A stretch of 64,000 nt of DNA, from assembly GCA_024234735.1 (NCBI GenBank), contig JACKNV010000004.1, positions 62,001 through 126,000 of the forward strand, given 5' to 3'. The position numbers and the translations under genes are program-made. Shown in pieces: positions 15,551 through 24,282 of the stretch. This stretch comes from Pseudomonadales bacterium (GTDB lineage: Bacteria > Pseudomonadota > Gammaproteobacteria > Pseudomonadales > Halieaceae). The first letter of the stretch is position 1. Each line of letters opens with the position of its first letter. Under the pieces are notes generated by a model, which searched no databases, was not told where the DNA came from, and was given only the letters and a program-made list of their open reading frames with translations.

Positions 15551-16633
15551 ATGGGCAATATGAGAGCCATTGTGATGCACAATGGCAGTGTACGGTTACA
15601 AGCCCTGCCGATACCGGAGCCGGGGCCCGGCCAGGTGCTGGTCAGGAGTCGGGCCTGCGGAATCTGCGGGTCGGACCTGCACCTTACCCGGCATACCGGG
15701 GAGGTGTTCGATATCTACGCCGAGTTGGGCATGGTGGCCAATGACGCCAGGGACAACCCCAGCATCATGCTCGGGCACGAGTTCTGCGCGGAGGTGGTGG
15801 CATATGGAGCGGATACGCTGCAAACCCTGCCCCCGGGCGCCCGCGTCACCTCGGTACCCTTCCTGCTCTCCGAGCAGGGCCAGGTGGGCGTGGGGGTCAC
15901 CCCCGCGGTGTACGGTGCCTACTCGGAATACTTCCTGTTGCAGGAGGCGCTGCTGTTACCGGTGCCGGACAATGTGCCCGACGAAGCGGCCGCCATGGTG
16001 GAACCCCTGGCGGTCGGCCTGCACGCCGTCAATCGCTCCAGGATCAATGCAGACGAGGTGGCTCTGGTGGCCGGTTGCGGCCCGATCGGCCTGGCCTGTA
16101 TTGCAGCCCTGCGCCTGCGGGGCGTGAAAACCATTATTGCCTCCGACCCCCAGCCGGACAAACGTGCAATGGCCCGGCATTTTGGCGCCTCGCACCTCGT
16201 CGATCCACTGCAGGAGGATGAAATGCTGCGTTGTACCGAGCTTGCCGGCCCGCACAGGGTAGTCATTTTCGAATGCGTGGGCGTGGCCAGGCTGGTGCCC
16301 GACTTCCTGCGGCGCGCGCCACAAAAATCATGCATCGTCTTCACCGGTATTCACACCGCCGATATCACCTTCAATTTTGCGTTCGCCACGGTGAAAGAAC
16401 TGGACATTCAGTTTTCCTACTATTACCAGCCGGAGGAGTTCGCCACCACATTGCAAACGCTTGCCGAGGGAAAGGTGGACTGGCAAGCCATGTGTACCGC
16501 CAAGGTCGGTATCGACGGTGTGCCGGCGGCGTTCGACGAGCTGCTAAAACCGAACAACCACATCAAGGTCATCATCGAGCCCTGGCGCAGCGGCGCTCTG
16601 GAGGCGCATACCACCCCGCCTGACGTTGCGTAG
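15551..16633 (+). CDS. Zinc-dependent alcohol dehydrogenase (MDR family)
   Basis: 360 aa. Catalytic zinc ligands Cys in ACGICGSDLH and His-Glu in LGHEFCAEV are visible. The Rossmann motif is VAGCGPIGLACI, and the nearby ASDPQPDKR suggests NAD(H). The usual four-Cys structural-zinc lobe is absent, as in several sorbitol/threonine-DH-like branches. AGGGGGAAG precedes ATG 15551. It is likely co-transcribed with the upstream cupin, acting on an alcohol or ketone of the same pathway. Confidence 0.9.
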   Translation: MGNMRAIVMHNGSVRLQALPIPEPGPGQVLVRSRACGICGSDLHLTRHTGEVFDIYAELGMVANDARDNPSIMLGHEFCAEVVAYGADTLQTLPPGARVTSVPFLLSEQGQVGVGVTPAVYGAYSEYFLLQEALLLPVPDNVPDEAAAMVEPLAVGLHAVNRSRINADEVALVAGCGPIGLACIAALRLRGVKTIIASDPQPDKRAMARHFGASHLVDPLQEDEMLRCTELAGPHRVVIFECVGVARLVPDFLRRAPQKSCIVFTGIHTADITFNFAFATVKELDIQFSYYYQPEEFATTLQTLAEGKVDWQAMCTAKVGIDGVPAAFDELLKPNNHIKVIIEPWRSGALEAHTTPPDVA

Positions 16634-16638
16634 CGACT

Positions 16639-16664
16639 CCGGGGCATGCTCGCGCGCGCCCCGG
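16639..16664. repeat. GC-rich hairpin between convergent genes
   Basis: CCGGGGC (16639-16645) and GCCCCGG (16658-16664) with a 12-nt loop, just after the alcohol dehydrogenase stop and before the convergent amidase stop. No T-run; possible weak bidirectional terminator or RNA end. Confidence 0.4.
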
Positions 16665-16706
16665 TAGGCCGGTGGGAGACAAACCCGCCCAGGTATACGG
16701 GGCAAT

Positions 16707-18095
16707 TCAGCTCACCGGGTCTATCGGGCATATATGCCCCACCGCCGCCTCGATCTCGGCGGCGGCCTGCAGGCACAGGTTCTCGCGCCAGAGGTCGGCA
16801 TAGATCTGCACGCCGGTGGGCAGGCCGTCAGCCACGCCCATGGGCAGCGCCACCGAGGGAATGCCCAGCAGGTTGCCCGGGGTGATGAAGCGCAGCCGGT
16901 TCAGGGTCGTCTCGGCATCGCCCTGGGGGTCGATATCGGCATCGTGCAGGAAGGGGATATCGGTCCAGGTGGGGCCGACCGCCAGCGGGTACTCCTGGAA
17001 GAAGGCCGACCACGAGCGCATCAGCCGGGAGCGCTCGGTATGCAGCACCAGTGAAGGCATGTTGGCACTGTCGTAATTGGCCACCAGTTGTTCCAGCAGG
17101 CGCACCGTGGGCGCGCTCATCAGCGGGCCGATGAACGGCAGCGTTTGCGCCACGTCCCCGGCCAGCAGGTAGCCCCACAGTTCGTTCACCCGCTCCAGCT
17201 CCGGGGGCTCGACCTCTTCCGTCGACCAGCCCGCGCCGGCCAGCGCCGCGCCCGCCTGACGGATTGCCGCTACCGTGCTGGCCGGCAGGTCCACACCCGG
17301 TATCCTGGTCACCAGGGCCACGCTCTTACTGGTGGGTGCGGGGCCCTGCAGGGGCACCTCCACCGAGAACGGGTCGCGCGGATCGCGGCCGGCGAGTACC
17401 GCCAGCGCCAGACGCAGGTCCTCCACGTGCCGCGCCATCGGCCCCTCCACGCACATCAACTGCGCCGCCAGGTAGAAATCCTCCGGCGGCAGGCAGGAGG
17501 CGTGCGGAATCCGCCCGGTGGTGGGCTTCAGCGAAGTGATACCACAGCAATAGGCCGGATTGCGCAGGGAGCCGCCAATATCGTTGCCCAACCCGATCGG
17601 GCTCATGCCCGTGGCCAGTGCCGCCCCCTCGCCGCCGCTGGAGCCGCCAGCGGTATGGGCCGGCCCCCAGGGGTTGAGGGTTCGGCCGCGCAGGGGATTG
17701 TCGGTGGTGATCCGCAGGCCCATTTCCGGTAGGTTGGTGCGCGCCAGCGGGATGGCCCCCGCGGCTTTCATCCTGGCCACCACCGGGGCGTCCACAGTGG
17801 GCATGGCATCGACCATCGCGGCCAGCCCCTGGGTCGTGGCCGAGCCCACGCAATCGATGTTCTCCTTGATCGTAAACGGTACGCCATGCAGGGGACCGGC
17901 CGCCGGTTTGCTGTCCGCTTCATCCGCCGCGCGCAGGGCGCTGTCGGCCAGCACCACGGTAATCGCGTTGACCGCCGGGTTGACCGCCTCGATACGCGCC
18001 AGGTGGCTGCTCACCACCTCGCGGCTGCTCACCTCGCGGTCGCGGATCAATCGCGCCAGTTCGTGCGCGGATTTGCGCCACAGTTCATCTGCCAT
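16707..18095 (-). CDS. Amidase signature family protein
   Basis: 462-aa hydrolase of the amidase signature family. Triad residues are visible: Lys in PFTIKENID, the cis-Ser in AGGSSGGEGAALATG, and the nucleophilic Ser in DIGGSLRNPA. AGGAG precedes ATG 18095. As there is no gatB or gatC nearby it is probably a catabolic amidase and not GatA. It lies between a putative ketone-degradation cluster and a second AraC/monooxygenase pair and may act on an amide in the same pathway. Confidence 0.9.
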   Translation of the reverse strand: MADELWRKSAHELARLIRDREVSSREVVSSHLARIEAVNPAVNAITVVLADSALRAADEADSKPAAGPLHGVPFTIKENIDCVGSATTQGLAAMVDAMPTVDAPVVARMKAAGAIPLARTNLPEMGLRITTDNPLRGRTLNPWGPAHTAGGSSGGEGAALATGMSPIGLGNDIGGSLRNPAYCCGITSLKPTTGRIPHASCLPPEDFYLAAQLMCVEGPMARHVEDLRLALAVLAGRDPRDPFSVEVPLQGPAPTSKSVALVTRIPGVDLPASTVAAIRQAGAALAGAGWSTEEVEPPELERVNELWGYLLAGDVAQTLPFIGPLMSAPTVRLLEQLVANYDSANMPSLVLHTERSRLMRSWSAFFQEYPLAVGPTWTDIPFLHDADIDPQGDAETTLNRLRFITPGNLLGIPSVALPMGVADGLPTGVQIYADLWRENLCLQAAAEIEAAVGHICPIDPVS

Positions 18096-18223
18096 GCCGA
18101 TAGCTCCTTTTGCAGGTAGTTATAGTTTGTCGAGCGCCGATTCAAGCACAGATCCATACCTCAAGAAAGCCACCCGCCGGGGGCACGGCCGCGCCCGCAG
18201 CCAGAGACCACAGCAGTAACTGG

Positions 18224-19327
18224 CTATTGCCGGTCCCCCGGTGGCGTGCCTTCCAGATGTGCCCGGCGCCACCTCAACGGTGACTGTCCGGTCCAGCGGG
18301 TGAAGGCACGGGTAAAGGCCGCCGGCTCGGTATAACCCAGCCGATAACCGATCTCGGCAACCGACAGCGCGGGGCTGCGCAGCAGGTTGCCGGCCCGCTC
18401 CGCCTGCACCCGGGCCAGCAAACTGGAAAACGAGGTGCCCTCGGCGGCCAGCTGGCGGGTGAGGTTGCGTTCCGACATGGCCAGCAGCTCCGCCACCTCC
18501 GCGCGCCCCGGCGGTGGCGTATAGGCCCACAGCCAGCGCAGCACCCGCTCCTGCAGGGTCACCTCCTCGGCCAGCATCAGGGACAGCTTGTCGGCGATGG
18601 TGGTGTACATCTTGAACAGTATCGGGTTGGCCTGCGGCGGTGGAGTGCCGTCAAAGGCCGCCGGGTAGGCAATACTGGCCTCCGCGGCGCCGAACTCTAC
18701 CGGAAAGTTGAGCGCGCCACCCAGCCGCTCCCAGTCCGGTGGCCGCGGGTACGGCAGGGTCACCCCGAGGGGGGGCTGGCCCCCGCCGACCACATCCTCC
18801 AGGTTGCGCAGGGTATTGGTCAGGTCCAGCACCACACAGTACTGCATCAGGCGCTCGGTGAGCGCGTCGTCGCCATCGCGCAGGGTCGGCCGGTCCATGC
18901 TGAACACGAATACCGCCGCCTCCTCCCGACGCCGCACCACCAGGCGGCAGTGACCCATGGTGAGTTCCGGGTAGGCCAGCGGCACTTTCAGCACGTCCAG
19001 CGCCGTAGCCGCGTGGCGCATGGCCATGCCGACCACGCCCAGGTTCTCTATACCCATATCGGGCAGTGCGGCAAACAGGGCGCGGATCGGCGACGTGCCC
19101 GCTGGCAGTTGCGCCACCAGGGCGGCAAGAACCTCCAGTTCCTGCTGCAGCGAGACCGGAAAGTCCGGCTCCGCCAGCGCCCGGGCAGGCAGGCCGGCAT
19201 TGGTGAAGATCGCCCGCGCCGCCGCCGTATCGACCTGCAGCATGGTCAGTTGCGCCAGCAAGCCCGCAATGATGCGCCGCGGGCTGGCCAGGTTACCGCT
19301 GGCGAGTACCGTGGTGTCCAGTTTCAT
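18224..19327 (-). CDS. AraC family transcriptional regulator
   Basis: 367 aa. Large N-terminal domain of the Arabinose_bd/OruR type and a C-terminal AraC HTH: AEVAELLAMSERNLTRQLAAE, then VAEIGYRLGYTEPAAFTRAF and WTGQSPLRWRR. ATG 19327 is chosen over an upstream start because it gives the family N-terminus (MKLDTTVLASGNL). It is divergent from a Baeyer-Villiger-type monooxygenase across 125 bp and is the obvious candidate regulator of it. The 18-bp sites of the first AraC gene are not present here. Confidence 0.9.
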   Translation of the reverse strand: MKLDTTVLASGNLASPRRIIAGLLAQLTMLQVDTAAARAIFTNAGLPARALAEPDFPVSLQQELEVLAALVAQLPAGTSPIRALFAALPDMGIENLGVVGMAMRHAATALDVLKVPLAYPELTMGHCRLVVRRREEAAVFVFSMDRPTLRDGDDALTERLMQYCVVLDLTNTLRNLEDVVGGGQPPLGVTLPYPRPPDWERLGGALNFPVEFGAAEASIAYPAAFDGTPPPQANPILFKMYTTIADKLSLMLAEEVTLQERVLRWLWAYTPPPGRAEVAELLAMSERNLTRQLAAEGTSFSSLLARVQAERAGNLLRSPALSVAEIGYRLGYTEPAAFTRAFTRWTGQSPLRWRRAHLEGTPPGDRQ

Positions 19328-19452
19328 GGTTTGCTTACTAAGGCACAGATGGCCCAAAATATCAATTTTTTGTCCCGGGTGGCCATGTCGCGTTCACCGG
19401 TCGCTGGCTAGTATGTCGCCATCAACCTGACAGCTGACGCGAGGTAACACCC

Positions 19453-20976
19453 ATGTCCAAGGTAAACCACCTGCACACCCCCGGCAGTGAGCATTTTGAC
19501 GTATTGATCGTCGGCGCCGGTATTTCCGGTATCGGCGCCGCCCACCACCTGCTGGAAAAATGCCCCGGCAAGTCCTTTGTGCTGCTGGAAAACAAGGCGT
19601 CCTTCGGCGGTACCTGGCGCCAGCACACCTACCCCGGGGTGCGTTCCGACAGCGACCTGTACACCTTCGGCTACGGCTTCAAGCCCTGGTCGGGCAAGCC
19701 CGTTGCCGAGGCCGATGCCATCCTCGACTACCTGGAGGAGACCATTGAAGACGACGGCGTCGACAGGCACATTCGCTACCAGCACCAGGTCCTGAGTGCC
19801 TCCTGGTGCAGCACGGAACAACTGTGGCTGATCGAGGCGCGGCGCCTGGACAGCGGCGAGGTTGCCCACTATACCGCCAACTTCCTGTGGATGTGCCAGG
19901 GTTATTACCGCCATGAGAAGGGCCATACCCCGCAGTGGCCGGGCATGGACGACTTTCAGGGGCGCATCGTGCACCCGCAGACCTGGCCGGCGGACCTGGA
20001 CTACCAGGGCAAGCGCGTGGTGGTCATCGGCTCCGGCGCCACTGCCGCCACCCTGCTGCCCAACATGGCTGACGACTGCGAGCACATCACCATGCTGCAG
20101 CGCTCACCGACCTACTTCTGGACCGGCGAAAACCGCAACGAGCTGGCAGACCGGCTGCGCTCCCTGGGGGTGGAAGAAACGATCGTCCACGACATCGTGC
20201 GCCGCGACGTGCTGAAAACCGCCGAAGCCCTGCAGGAAGCCGCTGCGCAGCACCCGGAAGCGGTCAAGCAGGAACTGTTCAAGGTCATCCGCGACTACCT
20301 GGGCGAGGACTTCGACATGTCCCACTTCTCGCCCTCCTACCGGCCCTGGCAGCAGCGCATCGCCTACGTGCCCGACGGTGACCTGTTCGAAGCCATCAAG
20401 TCCGGCAAGGTATCGGTGGTGACCGACCACATCGACCGGTTTACCGACAAGGGGGTTCTCACCCGCTCCGGGGAGCTGCTGGAAGCCGACATCATCGTCA
20501 CCGCCACCGGCTTCGACATCTGCGTGATGGGCGATATCGCCTTCGACGTGGATGGCGAGCCGGTGGATTTCGCCAACACCTTTACCTACCACGGTTTCAT
20601 GAACTCCGGGGTGCCCAACATGGCCACCATGTTCGGCTACCTGCGCACCAGCTGGACCATGCGGGTCGACCTGCTCGCCGACCTGGTTTGCCGCCTGCTG
20701 AATCACATGGCGGCAAACGGCGCCACCAGCGTCACCCCCTCCCTGCTGGCCAGCGAACAGAACATGGAGCGGCTACCCTGGATCAAGGCGGACGACTTCA
20801 ACCCCGGCTACCTGCAGCGCAGCCTGCACCTGATGCCGAAGCAGGGCAGCCAGGCACCCTGGACTTTCTGCAACGACTACTACCTGGAGCGCGACAGCCT
20901 GCCCGCGCTGGATCTGGACGAGCCGCACCTGGTATACACCAGCGCCGCCCACGAGGCGGTTGCCAACGCCGGCTGA
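19453..20976 (+). CDS. Flavin-containing (Baeyer-Villiger-type) monooxygenase
   Basis: 507-aa FAD/NADPH class B monooxygenase. The FAD-binding GxGxxG is IVGAGISGIGAA, followed by FGGTWRQHTYPGVRSDS. The fingerprint FQGRIVHPQTWP matches FxGxxxHxxxW(P/D), and the NADPH Rossmann motif is VIGSGATAATLLP. It likely inserts oxygen into a ketone or oxidises a heteroatom. Divergent AraC gene and nearby amidase and dehydrogenases suggest degradation of a cyclic or aryl ketone, but the substrate is not readable. Confidence 0.92.
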   Translation: MSKVNHLHTPGSEHFDVLIVGAGISGIGAAHHLLEKCPGKSFVLLENKASFGGTWRQHTYPGVRSDSDLYTFGYGFKPWSGKPVAEADAILDYLEETIEDDGVDRHIRYQHQVLSASWCSTEQLWLIEARRLDSGEVAHYTANFLWMCQGYYRHEKGHTPQWPGMDDFQGRIVHPQTWPADLDYQGKRVVVIGSGATAATLLPNMADDCEHITMLQRSPTYFWTGENRNELADRLRSLGVEETIVHDIVRRDVLKTAEALQEAAAQHPEAVKQELFKVIRDYLGEDFDMSHFSPSYRPWQQRIAYVPDGDLFEAIKSGKVSVVTDHIDRFTDKGVLTRSGELLEADIIVTATGFDICVMGDIAFDVDGEPVDFANTFTYHGFMNSGVPNMATMFGYLRTSWTMRVDLLADLVCRLLNHMAANGATSVTPSLLASEQNMERLPWIKADDFNPGYLQRSLHLMPKQGSQAPWTFCNDYYLERDSLPALDLDEPHLVYTSAAHEAVANAG

Positions 20977-20997
20977 GCACCGGCCACGAGCCGTGGT

Positions 20998-22314
20998 TCA
21001 CCGAGCGACCAGTGCCGCCGTCCTGCCGCGGGATTCGTCGACAGTAACCAGCAGTATCAGACCAGCGAGGAAGAAGCCGCCGGTGGACAGCATCGCCAGG
21101 CGGTGGTCGCCACCGCTGAGACCGCTGATCGCGCCGTAGGCCAGCGGCCCGATAATGGCCGCGGCGCGGTTGGCCACCCCCCACAGGCCGAAAATCTCCC
21201 CGCTGCGGGACACTGGCGTCAGCCGCGCGATCAGCGCCCTGCCCCCGGCCTGGGTCGCGCCCATGGCCAGGCCGATCAGATTGCCCGCCAGCCAGATATG
21301 GGCGGCCCTGTCGGCGAACCAGGCCGCGGCGATCGCCACCAGCCACACGCCCAGGCCCGCCGCCAGGCTGCGCACCGAGCCAAAGCGGTCCTGGGCGTGG
21401 CCGAAGCCGAAAGCGCCCAGCGCCGCGGTGAAGTTGACCACCATCACCAGTACGATCAGCTGCTGGCTGTCGAAGCCCATGACTTCCTGGGCGTAGATGG
21501 CGGCGATGACCACCACCGTGGCGACGCCGGCCTGGTAGAGCGTCAGGCAGCACAGGAACCGGAACAGGTCCGGCAGCCGGGACGCGTGGCGCAGGGTGTC
21601 GACCACGCGCCGCAGGGCGCCCCACAGATAATGCGCGCCGCCGGGCTCCGCCACGGGGCGGGCGCGCTCGCGCAGCCACAGAAAGGTAGGTGTCGCCGCC
21701 ACCGCGAAGATCGCCGCGGTGATCAGCAGGGTCACCGGCACATAGTGCTCGGCGGGTTGCCCGTGAGCGGCGGCCCAGCTGATGTAGGCCAGGCAGCAAC
21801 CGAGGGTCAACAGACCACCGGCATAACCGAGGCTCCAGCCGTAGCCGGAGATCCGCCCCAGCCGCGCGGGGGGCGCTATCTCCGGCAGGAAGGCGGCGAT
21901 CAGGTTTTCGCCGCTGGCGAACGCGATTGCGGACAGCACCACCAGCGACATCGCCGGCAGCACCTGGCCGGGCCCGACCAGGCCCAGGGCCGCCGTTGCC
22001 AGCACACAGCCCACCGTGGTGCCGAGCAGGAGGCGCTTCTTACACGCGCGACGGTCGGCCAGCGCGCCCAGCACCGGCCCGGTGACCAGCACCACAAGGT
22101 TGGCCAGGGCCACCGCCAGCGTCCACAACAAGGTGCCGACGCCCTCCGCCAGGTCCGCGGCGCCGGCGATGACGGCGACGAAGTAAGCGCTGTAAATGGT
22201 GGTCATGACCACCGTGGTATAGCCGGAGTTGGCGAAATCGAAGCAGGCCCACGACCAGATTTCGCGGGCGCTGGCCGAAGCAGGTGCTGGTGCGAGGCAA
22301 GAGGCCTGGGGCAT
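20998..22314 (-). CDS. MFS transporter, UMF1-like
   Basis: 438-aa permease with about 12 helices, similar to the UMF1/Atg22-like MFS group: SWACFDFANSGYTTVVMTTIYSAYF near the N-terminus is characteristic (split as W-CFDFANSGY and VMTTIYSAYF), with GALADRRACKKRLL as motif A. ATG 22314 is chosen because any longer form would run into the divergent GDPD gene. It converges on the monooxygenase gene with a 21-bp gap. Substrate unknown. Confidence 0.85.
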   Translation of the reverse strand: MPQASCLAPAPASASAREIWSWACFDFANSGYTTVVMTTIYSAYFVAVIAGAADLAEGVGTLLWTLAVALANLVVLVTGPVLGALADRRACKKRLLLGTTVGCVLATAALGLVGPGQVLPAMSLVVLSAIAFASGENLIAAFLPEIAPPARLGRISGYGWSLGYAGGLLTLGCCLAYISWAAAHGQPAEHYVPVTLLITAAIFAVAATPTFLWLRERARPVAEPGGAHYLWGALRRVVDTLRHASRLPDLFRFLCCLTLYQAGVATVVVIAAIYAQEVMGFDSQQLIVLVMVVNFTAALGAFGFGHAQDRFGSVRSLAAGLGVWLVAIAAAWFADRAAHIWLAGNLIGLAMGATQAGGRALIARLTPVSRSGEIFGLWGVANRAAAIIGPLAYGAISGLSGGDHRLAMLSTGGFFLAGLILLVTVDESRGRTAALVAR

Positions 22315-22381
22315 GGGGGCCTGACACGGTCGACGAGTGGGCCTAGAATTTAGCATGGATAGACAGTACCCGGGCGGGACC

Positions 22382-23200
22382 ATGCGGGAAATCCTCAAAA
22401 ACACGGCGCTGCGAGCCACTGACGCGGTACAGGCCGCCATTGCGCGGCGGGCGCCGGACGAGGCGGCGCTGCGCGGCTGCCGAATCGTTGCCCACCGCGG
22501 GGCCCACGACAACGCCGGCATACCGGAAAACACCCTGGCTGCTTTCCGGCTGGCGCGCGCCAGTGGCATATGGGGCATCGAATGCGACATTCGCTGGTCG
22601 GCGGACCTGGTGCCCGTCATTCACCACGACCCGGATACCCGGCGGGTGTTCGGCCGGGACCTGACCCTGCGGGAACAGCGCTTTGCCGAGCTGCGGGCAC
22701 AACTGCCGCAGCTGCCGTCACTGGCGGAACTGGTCGCGGAATTTGGCGGCCACACCCACCTGATGCTGGAGCTCAAGGCCGATGCATTTGCCGACCCGGC
22801 CAGGCAACGCGACATCCTCCGCGAGCAGCTGGAACCACTGGTGCCCGGCCGCGACTACCACCTGCTGGCGCTCGACCCGCGGCTCTTTTCCCTGGCGGAT
22901 TTCGTTCCCCCGCGCCACTGCCTGGCGGTCGCGGAACTGGGCGTTGCACGCCTCAGCGCGGCCGCCCTGGAGGGCGGTTACGGCGGCCTGCTCGGCCACT
23001 ACCTGCTGCTCAACGAGCGCCTGAGACAGCGCCATGCCCGGGCGGGCCAGCGCATCGGCACCGGTTTCGTGGCCTCTAAAAACTGCCTGTTCCGGGAACT
23101 CAATCGCGGTGTCGAGTGGATATTCAGCAACCACGCAGTGCGGTTGCAACAGGCGGTGGATGCCTCCCTGGGCCTGCGCGGCGCCGGAGCCCATAAATGA
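22382..23200 (+). CDS. Glycerophosphodiester phosphodiesterase family protein
   Basis: 272 aa. The GDPD TIM-barrel catalytic motif is clear: IVAHRGAHDNAGIPENTLAAF, then GIECDIRWSADLVPVIHHD (metal-binding Glu and Asp plus catalytic His), and LMLELKAD later. It hydrolyses glycerophosphodiesters to glycerol-3-phosphate. No signal peptide, so cytoplasmic. ATG 22382 follows GGGCGGGACC; ATG 22355 is an alternative, but it sits close to a possible TAGAAT -10 box. Its stop overlaps the next start (ATGA). Confidence 0.88.
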   Translation: MREILKNTALRATDAVQAAIARRAPDEAALRGCRIVAHRGAHDNAGIPENTLAAFRLARASGIWGIECDIRWSADLVPVIHHDPDTRRVFGRDLTLREQRFAELRAQLPQLPSLAELVAEFGGHTHLMLELKADAFADPARQRDILREQLEPLVPGRDYHLLALDPRLFSLADFVPPRHCLAVAELGVARLSAAALEGGYGGLLGHYLLLNERLRQRHARAGQRIGTGFVASKNCLFRELNRGVEWIFSNHAVRLQQAVDASLGLRGAGAHK

Positions 23201-24282
23201 GGATGGGAACAGCCTCGGCAATTTCCCGGCGGCCGGCTGTCCGGCTGGCGGCGTTGCTCCTGCCGCTACTCCTCTCTGGATGCACCGCGGCAATATCGCA
23301 CTATATAGGCAGCCAGCAGAGTTTTGGTTACGACCAGATCGCCAGTGAGGACACCCTGCTGCAGCAGGGCTTTTCAGAATCTGAATTCTGTTCCAGCCGC
23401 ACCCAAAAATGCCTGAGCTACCTGTCGGCAGCGCCCTTATCCGGCAAGCGGTCCCTGCGCTATCGCGTCACCATCCAGGCGCAGGGAGTGGAAGAGTCCA
23501 GCCAACTGGAGCTCGACGAAAGCGCCGCGGGGCAGTATTCGGGCCTGGTCGTCCTGATCCATGGCTTTCGGGCTTCCAAGGAGTACATGGCCAACTCCGC
23601 CCTTTACTTCCGCTTCCTCGGTTTCCATGTGCTGCTGCCCGATCTTCTCGGTCACGGCAAGTCCTCGCCGGGCATCGGCTTCGGGGTCGAAGACAGCACT
23701 ATCATCAGTGAGTTGATCGACCAACAGGGTTTGTCCCCAGCCCCGGTTCTTGTTGTCGGCAACTCCCTTGGTGCGGTGGCCGCCACCAGGCTGCTTGCCG
23801 AGCGGAGCGACATCGTCGGGTTGCTGCTGCAGGCCCCGATGACGGTATTCGACCAGGCAACGGTAAACTATGTAAATGCCTACTCGCCGCTGCCGTCCTG
23901 GATGATACCCGATTCCATGGTGCGCGAAGGGGCCCTCGCGGCACTGCAGGACGCAGGTGTCGCGCTTGAGCAGACCGACATCGCCGCGATGCTTACCCGC
24001 AACGACACGACGCCCACCCTCATACTGCTATCGGACGCGGATCGGGTGGCACCGCCGGAAGCGTTTGAAACAACCCTATCCAATTCCCTGGTGTCCGTCG
24101 TGGTGGTGGCCGGCCGAAGCCACCCGGCCATGTCCGTGATCGACCAGCGGGACGACCGGGTGATACAGCGCTGGCTGTCAGGCCTGATAGAAGCCAACCG
24201 CGCTTCCGAAGTGAATCGCCAGCACCATGAACAGCGCGGCGAGAGCGAGAATCTTCAGCACCAGTGGCGCGCAGAAGCGTAG
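23197..24282 (+). CDS. Alpha/beta-hydrolase lipoprotein
   Basis: 361 aa with a lipoprotein signal (LAALLLPLLLSGC, lipobox LLSGC). The hydrolase fold shows the oxyanion-region HGF, nucleophile elbow GNSLGA, acid in SDADR and catalytic His in GRSHPAM. A lipid or ester hydrolase on the outer membrane is plausible, paired with the GDPD gene by a 4-bp overlap. The last 35 codons overlap the convergent YfcC-type gene by 105 bp and are low-complexity (QHHEQRGESENLQHQ), so the C-terminus may be a recent extension. Confidence 0.85.
   Translation: MRMGTASAISRRPAVRLAALLLPLLLSGCTAAISHYIGSQQSFGYDQIASEDTLLQQGFSESEFCSSRTQKCLSYLSAAPLSGKRSLRYRVTIQAQGVEESSQLELDESAAGQYSGLVVLIHGFRASKEYMANSALYFRFLGFHVLLPDLLGHGKSSPGIGFGVEDSTIISELIDQQGLSPAPVLVVGNSLGAVAATRLLAERSDIVGLLLQAPMTVFDQATVNYVNAYSPLPSWMIPDSMVREGALAALQDAGVALEQTDIAAMLTRNDTTPTLILLSDADRVAPPEAFETTLSNSLVSVVVVAGRSHPAMSVIDQRDDRVIQRWLSGLIEANRASEVNRQHHEQRGESENLQHQWRAEA

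Noticed and set aside
20998..22620. 540-aa version of the MFS permease
   Set aside because: The extra 102 residues overlap the divergent GDPD gene and are not hydrophobic or family-like.
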